From contig CAUGFC010000079.1 of assembly GCA_959598545.1 (NCBI GenBank), positions 1 to 8,652 on the forward strand: a stretch of 8,652 nt of DNA, read 5' to 3'. Position numbers and translations under genes: made by a program. Under the pieces are notes generated by a model. That model saw nothing but the letters and a program-made list of their open reading frames with translations, was not told the DNA's origin and made no database searches. Below, in pieces: positions 1-5,331 of this stretch. This DNA is from an uncultured Olsenella sp. Lineage in GTDB: Bacteria; Actinomycetota; Coriobacteriia; Coriobacteriales; Atopobiaceae. Each line of letters begins with the position of its first letter. Within the stretch, counting starts at the first letter, position 1.

Positions 1-98
1 CGCGCGATTGCCGGGTTCTCGCCCTCGTACTGCAGGGGAACCCGTGCCGCCACGCTGGCGAAGCGGAACGCCGGCATCTCCACGATTCGATACTCCAC
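1..98 (-). CDS. GyrI-like / AraC effector-binding domain protein, N-terminal fragment cut by the window edge
   Basis: About 32 codons are visible. They start at a GTG (96-98) with a GGGAGG ribosome binding site a few bases upstream, and the frame runs open off the left edge. The N-terminus reads MEYRIVEMPAFRFASVAARV, followed by a QYEGENPAIA segment. This matches the beginning of GyrI-like small-molecule-binding domains (YxIVExPAFxxxGV pattern), which occur alone or as the C-terminal half of AraC and MerR regulators. A start here with its own RBS suggests a free-standing domain with no DNA-binding part in front. The frame has no stop directly upstream, so a longer N-terminus cannot be strictly excluded, but the well-placed GGGAGG favours the GTG. 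The ligand cannot be inferred. Confidence 0.6.
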   Translation of the reverse strand, partial: MEYRIVEMPAFRFASVAARVPLQYEGENPAIA

Positions 99-233
99 GG
101 AACCTCCCTCGCCTCGCACGTCATCTCCCCATGGTAGCGCAGCGCCCCGGGCCGCCGGTCCTTCTCGCAGGACGAGACGATCGAGGACTGCGCGACGCGT
201 AGGGCGGGCGGAGCGAGAAGGACGTCAGGTCGG

Positions 234-800
234 CTACGCGCCGGCGAAGTAGGGGCACGCGCCCGCGAGGCACGCGCCGTTGCGGCCGGAGACCGCGCAG
301 CGCGGCTCGCAGGCAGCGGGTGCGAGCTCCACACCAAGCAGGCGCTCGAACCACGGAACCGCACCGCGCACGGCGATGCGGGCGTCGCGCTTGCAGCAGC
401 GCGGGGCGCCCGCCTCGGCGATCGCCCGCAGCAGGTCGGAGACCATGAGCTGACACTCGCTCCAGCCTTCGGGCTTAAGCGGGGCGTTCTCCAGCAGGAT
501 CGCGAGCGCCATGCCGCACGACGCCGCCGCGCCGCACACGCCCCAGCGCGCGCACGCCGCGCCGGGCACCGCCCCCGAGCGCGCCCGGAGCTCTGCGAGC
601 TGCGCGGGCAGGTCCCCCTCCCCGCGCGCGTTGCGGACGCAGGTGACGAGCGCCGCCCCCACCAGATAGTGGTGCACGGGCCCGAAGGCGTCGCACTCCG
701 GCGCCGCCATGAGCTCCTCGAGGAGGTCGGCGGGGCTCAGCGCGTCGCTCTTCTCACAGATTCTTGTCGCCCAGGCATATGCGTCCTGCTGGTCGCTCAT
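234..800 (-). CDS. Cysteine-rich DUF5714-family protein
   Basis: This 188-residue soluble protein of unknown function resembles the DUF5714 family, judged from its motif pattern. The visible motifs are GPVHHYL at residues 40-46, GAACARWGVCGAA at about 80-92, GAPRCCKRDA at 131-140, and a C-terminal cysteine cluster (C164, C168, C177, C182; Cx3Cx8Cx4C) ending in CPYF. There are 13 cysteines (about 7%), plus the paired histidines H43/H44. That is a strong hint of metal or Fe-S binding, although no ligand has been assigned to the family as far as I know. The ATG at 798-800 has GGGGA five bases upstream. A TATGAT (-10-like, 810-815 on the minus strand) lies so close that the leader would be only a few bases. 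The gene is divergent from an ArsR-type regulator and shares its putative operators, so it is probably its target. An arsenic or heavy-metal role is inference from that context only. Confidence 0.75.
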   Translation of the reverse strand: MSDQQDAYAWATRICEKSDALSPADLLEELMAAPECDAFGPVHHYLVGAALVTCVRNARGEGDLPAQLAELRARSGAVPGAACARWGVCGAAASCGMALAILLENAPLKPEGWSECQLMVSDLLRAIAEAGAPRCCKRDARIAVRGAVPWFERLLGVELAPAACEPRCAVSGRNGACLAGACPYFAGA

Positions 801-814
801 TGCGTCCCCATCAT

Positions 815-830
815 ATTGATAACCATCGAT
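815..830 (+). promoter_or_regulatory. Putative ArsR operator, copy 1
   Basis: ATTGATAACCATCGAT is a near-palindrome with half-sites ATTGAT and ATCGAT around AACC. It lies within a wider inverted repeat, TCATAT at 811-816 and ATATGA at 831-836. It sits 14 bases upstream of the DUF5714 start and overlaps that gene's best -10 candidate (TATGAT on the minus strand, 810-815). A second copy in reverse orientation lies at 854-869. AT-rich imperfect dyads in this position are typical of ArsR/SmtB sites. Assignment to the neighbouring ArsR fusion is inference. Confidence 0.55.
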
Positions 831-853
831 ATATGACAGAGTGTGTACTAAGC

Positions 854-869
854 ATCGACGTTTATCAAT
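854..869 (-). promoter_or_regulatory. Putative ArsR operator, copy 2 (inverted)
   Basis: Read on the minus strand this is ATTGATAAACGTCGAT. It matches the site at 815-830 at 14 of 16 positions, in opposite orientation; the leading ATTGATAA octamer is identical. It lies 32 bases before the ATG of the ArsR-kinase gene, so one copy sits close to each divergent gene. That fits autoregulation plus co-regulation of the DUF5714 gene. Confidence 0.5.
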
Positions 870-901
870 CTGTTGGGCATGCGAGCGCGAAGGGGGCCAC
901 C

Positions 902-1861
902 ATGGGCGTCACGTTGGGGGAAACCGACAATCGCGACGGGCTCTCTGCGGACGTGCTCAAGGCGCTCGCGGACGAGAGGCGCCTCGCCGTCCTGCGCATG
1001 CTCTCCCAGGCCGACGAGCTCTGCGCCTGCAGGCTGCTCGAGCGCCTCGACATCAGCCAGCCCACGCTCTCCCACCACATGGCGCTGCTCGTCTCCGCCG
1101 GCCTCATCAGCGCGGAGCGCCGAGGGCGCTGGACGCACTACCGGCTCCGCCGCGAGCGCGTGGCGCAGCTCGCATCCGCGCTCGGCGGGCTCTGCGGCGC
1201 AGGGACGGCAGGGCCGGACGAGACCGAGCCCGCCGCCACGCGCAAGACCCTCTACCTCGTCGGCGGCCCGATGGGCGTCGGCAAGTCGACCGTCTGCCGC
1301 GAGCTCAGCCGCATGCTGCCGCACTCGGTCCTTCTCGACGGGGACTGGTGCTGGCAGGCAGACCCCTTCCAAGTGACGCCCGAGACAAAGGCGCTGGTGC
1401 TCGACAACGTCTGCCACCTGCTCGGCAACTTCCTGCGCTGCGGCGCCTACGAGAACGTGGTCTTTGGCTGGGTGATGCACGAGCGGGCGATCGTCGAGGA
1501 GATTCTCGCGCGGCTGCCGATCGCCGAGTGCGGGGCGCGGGTGCGCTGGGCGTCGCTCGTGGCGAGCGAGGAGGAGCTGCGCGGACGCATCGAGCGGGAC
1601 GTGGACGCCGGGCTGCGCGACGCGGGCGCCGTGGAGCGCGCCCTCGCCTACCTGCCGCTCTACCGGGAGCTCGGCTCCGAGCTCGTGGACACCACCGGGC
1701 GCTCGCCCCACGAGGTGGCAGAGCTCGTCGCAGGCCGTCGCGAGCGCTTCCGACGGCTCACGCAGGCCATCGAGGCGGACGCGGCAGCCGAGCCGGCGTG
1801 GAACCCCACTGTCTCCGACCGGGACCTTCTCAATGCGGAGCGGGTAAGCCGCTTTGACTAG
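902..1861 (+). CDS. ArsR-family winged-helix regulator fused to a P-loop kinase-like domain
   Basis: This 319-residue protein has two domains. Residues about 14-95 form an ArsR/SmtB winged helix. The inducer-site motif ELCACRLLERL carries the CxC pair C41/C43 that in ArsR-type repressors binds As(III)/Sb(III) or related ions. The recognition helix is SQPTLSHHMALL (52-63), followed by the wing RRGRWTHYRL. Residues about 114-280 form an AAA/shikimate-kinase-like P-loop domain with Walker A GGPMGVGKST (121-130), then LLDGDWCW (144-151) and an acidic ELRGRIERDVD region. Free-standing small nucleotide or metabolite kinases have the same DGDWCW and YENVVFGWVMHE signatures. A roughly 40-residue tail follows. 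ATG 902 is chosen because an AAGGGGG ribosome binding site lies just upstream and the frame before it is the operator region. The stop overlaps the next gene's TTG by eight bases. The substrate is unknown. Cytosolic DNA binding with metalloid-triggered release is the expected role of the N-terminal half. Confidence 0.85.
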   Translation: MGVTLGETDNRDGLSADVLKALADERRLAVLRMLSQADELCACRLLERLDISQPTLSHHMALLVSAGLISAERRGRWTHYRLRRERVAQLASALGGLCGAGTAGPDETEPAATRKTLYLVGGPMGVGKSTVCRELSRMLPHSVLLDGDWCWQADPFQVTPETKALVLDNVCHLLGNFLRCGAYENVVFGWVMHERAIVEEILARLPIAECGARVRWASLVASEEELRGRIERDVDAGLRDAGAVERALAYLPLYRELGSELVDTTGRSPHEVAELVAGRRERFRRLTQAIEADAAAEPAWNPTVSDRDLLNAERVSRFD

Positions 1862-2003
1862 GGTCGTTCTCGACACCAACATCGTCCTCGACTACCTGAA
1901 CGCCACGAGGCCTCGTCATCTCGATGCCGTCAATCTGCTGGAGTGCCTCTTATCGTCAGAGGACACCGCAGCGGTCATTCCCGCCGGCAGCGTCGAGGAC
2001 ACC
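1854..2003 (+). pseudogene. PIN-domain toxin (VapC-like), N-terminal remnant
   Basis: About 50 codons from a TTG that overlaps the stop of the upstream gene encode MTRVVLDTNIVLDYLNATRP and continue to a VIPAGSVEDT segment. This is the canonical start of a PIN ribonuclease: first beta strand, the first catalytic acidic residue in LDTN, then the helix pair and the 'PASS' strand. A full PIN domain is about 130 residues and needs three or four acidic residues. After SVEDT the sequence turns into arginine/proline-rich non-PIN residues, so at least 80 C-terminal residues and most of the active site are missing. The frame has no stop and continues into the DUF2200 gene. No antitoxin gene lies upstream. 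It is almost certainly non-functional as a nuclease. Confidence 0.7.
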
Positions 2004-2063
2004 CCGCGGCGCCGTCCCGCGCGCTACACTGAGCGCACGCCCACGCCGCGCGAAGGAGGCACC

Positions 2064-2414
2064 ATGCCGCGCACGCCCATCGCAAAGATGTCGCTTGCCA
2101 AGGTCTACCCGCTGCTCGTCCAGAAGGCCGAGCGCAAGAGCCGCACGCGCGAGGAGGTGGACGAGGTGACCTGCTGGCTCACCGGATACGACGTCGCCGG
2201 CCTCGAGCGCCAGATTGCGGCGGGCGTCGACTATGAGACGTTCTTCTCGGAGGCGCCCGCGCTGAACCCCAACCGCGCGCTCATCACCGGCAAGGTCTGC
2301 GGCGTTGACGTTGCCGCCATCGCCGACCCCGTGGAGCAGAACGCCCGCTACCTCGACAAGCTCGTCGACGAGCTCGCCCGCGGACGCTCCATGGAGAAGA
2401 TCCTGCGCTCGTAG
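2064..2414 (+). CDS. DUF2200 family protein
   Basis: This 116-residue protein of unknown function matches DUF2200 along its length. Signatures are SLAKVYPLLVQKAERK (10-25), a segment RTREEVDEVTCWLTGYD, ETFFSEAPALNPNR, and the C-terminal YLDKLVDELARGRSMEKIL. The start is ATG 2064, preceded by a strong AAGGAGG eight bases upstream. The same frame is open back to the TTG at 1854, but that upstream part belongs to a decayed PIN gene and is not family sequence. It has no signal peptide or membrane segment, so it is probably a small cytosolic protein. A TACACT hexamer at 2025-2030 could be the -10 of its own promoter, though no good -35 accompanies it. The gene converges on the minus-strand ATPase downstream. 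Confidence 0.85.
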   Translation: MPRTPIAKMSLAKVYPLLVQKAERKSRTREEVDEVTCWLTGYDVAGLERQIAAGVDYETFFSEAPALNPNRALITGKVCGVDVAAIADPVEQNARYLDKLVDELARGRSMEKILRS

Positions 2415-2423
2415 CCGCAACAC

Positions 2424-2442
2424 GCGTTTTCGCAGGTAGACG
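2424..2442 (+). repeat. Hairpin-forming repeat, copy A
   Basis: GCGTTTTCGCAGGTAGACG matches 3863-3881 at 18 of 19 positions; the last 14 bases (from 2429) are identical. A CAC precedes both copies, with one extra base in the other copy. It can fold as CGTTT / AGACG around the loop TCGCAGGT, using one G-U pair. It lies ten bases after the DUF2200 stop and just beyond the 3' end of the ATPase gene. It is not followed by a T-run, so it is not a classical terminator. Confidence 0.6.
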
Positions 2443-2452
2443 GATGCCGTTC

Positions 2453-3682
2453 CTAACCCCTACGCCCCGCACCCATCCAACCGTCGTCGAGCATCCACTC
2501 GACCGCGTTGGCGTGACGGACGCCCCGGTAGTCCCCTATCCCAACGCGGTCGAGCGTTAGCACGGTCTTGGGATAGTTGTCCGCAATCACCTTGAGCGGC
2601 GCGAACTCCCGCTTTTGCGTGGACTCGTCCAGCACTGTCTGTGAGACCTGGAAGTATTCCGGACCATCGTCTCCCATGGCAACGAAGTCGACCTCCGCCG
2701 TCCCGACCTTGCCAACGGAGACGGTACGATAGCGCCGCAGCAGCTCAAGATAGACCGCGTTCTCAAGGCGTCTGCCCAGGTCCCCTTGTTCCTTGCCCAG
2801 CAGCCAGAACCTAAATCCCAGATCACCCAGATAGTACTTCTCAAGTGTCTCGAGGTACTCCCTGCCCTTCAAATCGTATCGGCTCGCCTTGAAGACGAGA
2901 TAGTTCTCCATGAGGGCATCGAGGTACGCCCCCACCGTTGAGGGCGACACCCGCGTCCCAGCCGCCGTGAGCCCCGACGCGACACGCTTGCGCGAGGTGA
3001 CATTGCCCACGTTGTCGGCGACGAACGACGACAGGTCCCTGAACGCCCTCATGTCCATGCGCGGGTGCCGGCGCGCGACGTCCTCGAGGACGATCGTGTT
3101 GAACACACCACCAAGGTAGTCGGCTACCGTCTGGGCGTCATCGAGCGTCGCCGCGAAGGGCATTCCGCCATAGGTGAGGTACCGGGCAAACGCGTCGTCC
3201 GGATTTCCCTTCTCGCCCCGGGCAGAAAAGTATTCCGCAAACGAGAAGGGCAACATTCGAAGCTCTACATAGCGGCCAGTGAGCAGCGTGGCCAACTCAC
3301 CAGAGAGGAAGAAGGCGTTAGATCCCGTGATATAGAGATCGACGTCATCTCGGACCGCCAGCCCATCCACGACCCGCTCAAACTCATCGACGTGCTGGAC
3401 CTCATCAAGGAACACGTAGTTTGTGCCCGCACAAAGTCGCTGAACGATGTAGCGATACAACCCCCGCGCATCGAGGGGATATTCCTTGTCCAGGCTCTCG
3501 AAGTTGATGCTCAGGATATTTTTCTCGGAAACTCCCTGGGCAAGCAGCCGCCTGCGAAAGAGCTCGAGCACGCTTGACTTTCCGCAACGCCTCAGACCAG
3601 TGGTCACCTTGATGACGTCTCGGTCTCTCCACCGGTCGAGCCACGTGAGATAAAGCGGTCGGTCTATGAGCTCGTTTTTCAT
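2453..3682 (-). CDS. AAA-type ATPase with C-terminal DUF4143 domain
   Basis: This 409-residue protein belongs to the common AAA_14/DUF4143 family. Residues about 1-170 are the ATPase core: Walker A GLRRCGKSS (29-37), Walker B YVFLDEVQHV (89-98) and the sensor strand YITGSNAF (117-124). Residues about 200-400 are the DUF4143 part, with an EVDFVAMGDDGPEYFQVSQ segment like a degenerate PD-(D/E)xK fold in which the lysine is replaced by serine; I believe this is usual in the family. The cellular role is unknown. These genes are often sporadic, multi-copy and horizontally moved. Base composition is clearly lower in G+C than the neighbouring genes, and the region before the start is very AT-rich, which supports acquisition. 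ATG 3680-3682 has only a weak GGAC upstream. The gene stands alone on its strand, between the repeat copies at 2424-2442 and 3863-3881. Confidence 0.9.
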   Translation of the reverse strand: MKNELIDRPLYLTWLDRWRDRDVIKVTTGLRRCGKSSVLELFRRRLLAQGVSEKNILSINFESLDKEYPLDARGLYRYIVQRLCAGTNYVFLDEVQHVDEFERVVDGLAVRDDVDLYITGSNAFFLSGELATLLTGRYVELRMLPFSFAEYFSARGEKGNPDDAFARYLTYGGMPFAATLDDAQTVADYLGGVFNTIVLEDVARRHPRMDMRAFRDLSSFVADNVGNVTSRKRVASGLTAAGTRVSPSTVGAYLDALMENYLVFKASRYDLKGREYLETLEKYYLGDLGFRFWLLGKEQGDLGRRLENAVYLELLRRYRTVSVGKVGTAEVDFVAMGDDGPEYFQVSQTVLDESTQKREFAPLKVIADNYPKTVLTLDRVGIGDYRGVRHANAVEWMLDDGWMGAGRRG

Positions 3683-3785
3683 AATATGTCCAAATCGATT
3701 ACCTGTTTTAGTTGTTTTATCATAACATGCACAAACCGTTTGATTTGTCTCATCGTTTTTATTGTTTTTAGAAAACCGATGACGC
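3683..3785 (-). promoter_or_regulatory. AT-rich upstream region of the ATPase gene with candidate promoter and dyads
   Basis: This roughly 100-base stretch is about 30% G+C by eye inside a GC-rich window. Read toward the ATPase it holds a TATGAT -10 candidate (3719-3724), 37 bases before the ATG, but no convincing -35. The dyad ACAAA / TTTGT (3731-3748) lies just upstream of the -10. A longer imperfect inverted repeat, TCATCG (3750-3755) with CGATGA (3777-3782), has arms extended by TTTT/AAAA. Tandem GTTTTA-type runs occur at 3704-3720 and 3755-3770. I see no coding potential in it. Confidence 0.45.
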
Positions 3786-3862
3786 GCTTCAGTCGAATTG
3801 TTGCCCGCACCCTACGCAGAGATCGTCTGCCGAGAAGGACCCTCTCCATGCAGGGCTACACT

Positions 3863-3881
3863 GCGTCTTCGCAGGTAGACG
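3863..3881 (+). repeat. Hairpin-forming repeat, copy B
   Basis: GCGTCTTCGCAGGTAGACG is the partner of 2424-2442, with one mismatch in 19. The stem is CGTCT / AGACG around the same loop TCGCAGGT. The single difference (C here, T in the other copy) falls in the stem and keeps pairing, by G-C here and G-U there. It lies just after a TACACT hexamer (3857-3862) and about 80 bases before the XRE gene, in otherwise featureless sequence. Confidence 0.6.
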
Positions 3882-3963
3882 TCGACTCGCCCAACGGTCG
3901 ATTGACGCGCCGGAGGCTGCGGCGCAGCATCGTGGCCACGTTCCGACCCTGGGAGGAGACCAC

Positions 3964-4749
3964 ATGACAGACAGCCCGGAACCGCGCGAGCCAAAGGCCC
4001 CGCAGCTCGACGCCGCAACCCTCGGTGCCTTTGTCGCCCGCGTCTGCGCCGAGCGCGGCCTCACGCAGCGACAGCTCGCCGAGCGCCTCTACGTGAGCGA
4101 CAAGACCGTGAGCAAGTGGGAGCGAGGTCTCAGCCTGCCGAGCGTCCCGCTGCTCGTGCCGCTCGCCGGGGCACTCGGCCTCTCCATCTCCGAGCTCATG
4201 GCCTGCAAGGAGGCACCGCACGAGGAACGCCTGGAGCGCGCCGAGGCCGGCCGTCTCATCGCCGCCTCGCTCGACCTCTCGGGCGCGACGCTCACCGGGC
4301 GGCAGCGGGCGCTGCGGTGCGCCGCCTTCGCGGCGACGGTCGCCGTCTGGGGCGCGCTCACGGTAGCCGCAGTCCACCTGCGCAACCCCGACACCCTGCT
4401 CTCCGGATTTTCCGACCCCGCCGTCGCCGGAGGCCTCCTCATGCTCGTGGCGCTGGCGTGGTTCTCGTTCTTCTGCCATGAGACCCTGCCCAGATACTAC
4501 GACGAGAACCGCATCTCCTTCGTGGCGCAGGGCCCCTTCCGCATGAACCTCGGCTGCCTCATGCGCGTCCACAACGGCAACTGGCCCGCCATCTGCCGCG
4601 CGGCCCGCTGGTCGGCCGCCGCGGCGGCGGTGCTGCTGCCGACGCTTGAGCTCGCGCCGGGAGACGTCCTGCCCAACACCACGGTCGGGCTTCTCGGCTG
4701 TGCGGTCTTCTTCGTGCCCATACTCATCGCCGGCAAGCTGAACGAGTAG
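3964..4749 (+). CDS. XRE-family regulator with C-terminal four-helix membrane domain
   Basis: The protein has 261 residues. Residues about 20-80 are a Cro/C1-type helix-turn-helix (RGLTQRQLAERLYVSDKTVS at 31-50, then KWERGLSLPS). A charged linker follows (about 82-115). Four hydrophobic segments are then visible at about 116-137, 152-170, 214-230 and 239-257. Between helices two and three lies the conserved-looking patch LPRYYDENRISF then QGPFRMNL and NGNWPAI, which I associate with a Gram-positive family of membrane-anchored XRE regulators. The protein would tether DNA binding to the membrane, possibly sensing membrane stress or a signal, but its target is unknown. GGAGGAG lies five bases before ATG 3964. 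It is monocistronic and ends 25 bases from the convergent TipAS gene. Confidence 0.85.
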   Translation: MTDSPEPREPKAPQLDAATLGAFVARVCAERGLTQRQLAERLYVSDKTVSKWERGLSLPSVPLLVPLAGALGLSISELMACKEAPHEERLERAEAGRLIAASLDLSGATLTGRQRALRCAAFAATVAVWGALTVAAVHLRNPDTLLSGFSDPAVAGGLLMLVALAWFSFFCHETLPRYYDENRISFVAQGPFRMNLGCLMRVHNGNWPAICRAARWSAAAAAVLLPTLELAPGDVLPNTTVGLLGCAVFFVPILIAGKLNE

Positions 4750-4774
4750 CGAGAGGGGCATAGGGCCCGGACTG

Positions 4775-5200
4775 CTACGCCAGGTAGGCCTCGAGCGCGG
4801 CGACCAGGAACTCCGTCGTGCCCTCGCCCGCCGCCGTGTCGTAGTACGCGCGAAAGCGGTCGTCGGCGAGATACATCTGCGCGAGGCCGCGGTGCGCATC
4901 GCGCGAGTAGCGCCCCTCTCCCCAGTGCAGGGCGATCCAGCGCGCGTGCATCCGCGCGAGCTCGCGAGCCGGCTCGCCCACCGGGTCGCCCGTCGCCATC
5001 GCGGCGCGCAGCTGCTCCTTGATTGCCTGCTCGAGCCGGTCCTTCTCGTCCCACTCGTCCTGGGAGAGCGAGGTCAGACGCTCGTTCGCCGCGTCCACCG
5101 CGTCGTCTCCGTAGCGCCCGCGCGCCTCGCGGCCGTACGTGAGCTCGTTCTCCTCGATCGCCCGCCGCTTGAGCGCCTCGAAGGCCTCGCGCTTGCCCAT
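4775..5200 (-). CDS. Stand-alone TipAS antibiotic-recognition domain protein
   Basis: The protein has 141 residues and is all-helical in appearance. It matches the TipAS domain found at the C-terminus of TipA-type MerR regulators. Marker segments are YGREARGRYGDDAVDAANER (22-41), SLSQDEWDE, MATGDP, ARMHARWIALHW and DAHRGLAQMYLADDRFRAYY (101-120). No MerR helix-turn-helix precedes it. ATG 5198-5200 is chosen for the GAGG just upstream; the frame extends to a GTG at 5239 that lacks an RBS and would add only 13 non-family residues. In Streptomyces, free TipAS sequesters thiopeptides and TipAL forms a covalent cysteine adduct. This protein has no cysteine at all, so any ligand binding would be non-covalent. 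It is divergent from a TetR gene, which may control it. Drug binding or sequestration is inferred from the family. Confidence 0.85.
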   Translation of the reverse strand: MGKREAFEALKRRAIEENELTYGREARGRYGDDAVDAANERLTSLSQDEWDEKDRLEQAIKEQLRAAMATGDPVGEPARELARMHARWIALHWGEGRYSRDAHRGLAQMYLADDRFRAYYDTAAGEGTTEFLVAALEAYLA

Positions 5201-5277
5201 GTCCTCGACCCCTTTCGCCGCGACAGCGCTCCCGGTCACGTCAGAGAATAGCGCGCCTCCCGCATCTCGAAACCGGC

Positions 5278-5305
5278 TTGCCCTATCGTAAACCTATCGT
5301 ATACT
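5278..5305 (+). promoter_or_regulatory. Promoter of the tetR-flavodoxin operon
   Basis: TTGCCC (-35, 5278-5283) and TATACT (-10, 5300-5305) are separated by 16 bases. This predicts a transcript start near 5312, about 20 bases before the TetR ATG. The -10 lies inside the palindrome at 5291-5310, so a bound repressor would block it. Confidence 0.6.
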
Positions 5306-5310
5306 AGGTT
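5291..5310. promoter_or_regulatory. Palindromic operator, likely for the adjacent TetR regulator
   Basis: AACCTATCGTATACTAGGTT has perfect 6-bp arms (AACCTA / TAGGTT) and an inner GTATAC palindrome. It overlaps the -10 of the tetR operon. CCTATCGTA also occurs twice in tandem (5282-5290 and 5293-5301), giving a second possible half-site. It lies between divergent tipAS-like and tetR genes, so one site could regulate both. TetR binding is inferred from position. Confidence 0.6.
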
Positions 5311-5331
5311 TTGACGACCACGGGGGGCAGC

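Noticed and set aside
158..173. Small hairpin GTCCT / AGGAC between the DUF5714 and GyrI-like genes as a terminator
   Set aside because: The stem is only five pairs with no T-run after it, which is too weak to call.
764..901. 46-codon N-terminal extension of the ArsR-kinase gene
   Set aside because: It overlaps the divergent gene start and the putative operators and has no family similarity. ATG 902 has a proper RBS.
848..1882. 344-codon open frame antisense to the ArsR-kinase gene
   Set aside because: It lies opposite a gene with clear domain motifs, has no recognisable family sequence, and long antisense frames are expected at this G+C.
3686..3967. 93-codon plus-strand frame in the gap between the ATPase and XRE genes
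   Set aside because: Its composition changes from hydrophobic to Arg-rich exactly where base composition changes. It has no RBS and covers the ATPase promoter region.
3856..4899. 347-codon minus-strand frame across the XRE gene and the end of the TipAS gene
   Set aside because: It is rich in Arg/Glu/Gly with no domain, and it covers two convergent genes that have strong evidence and good ribosome binding sites.
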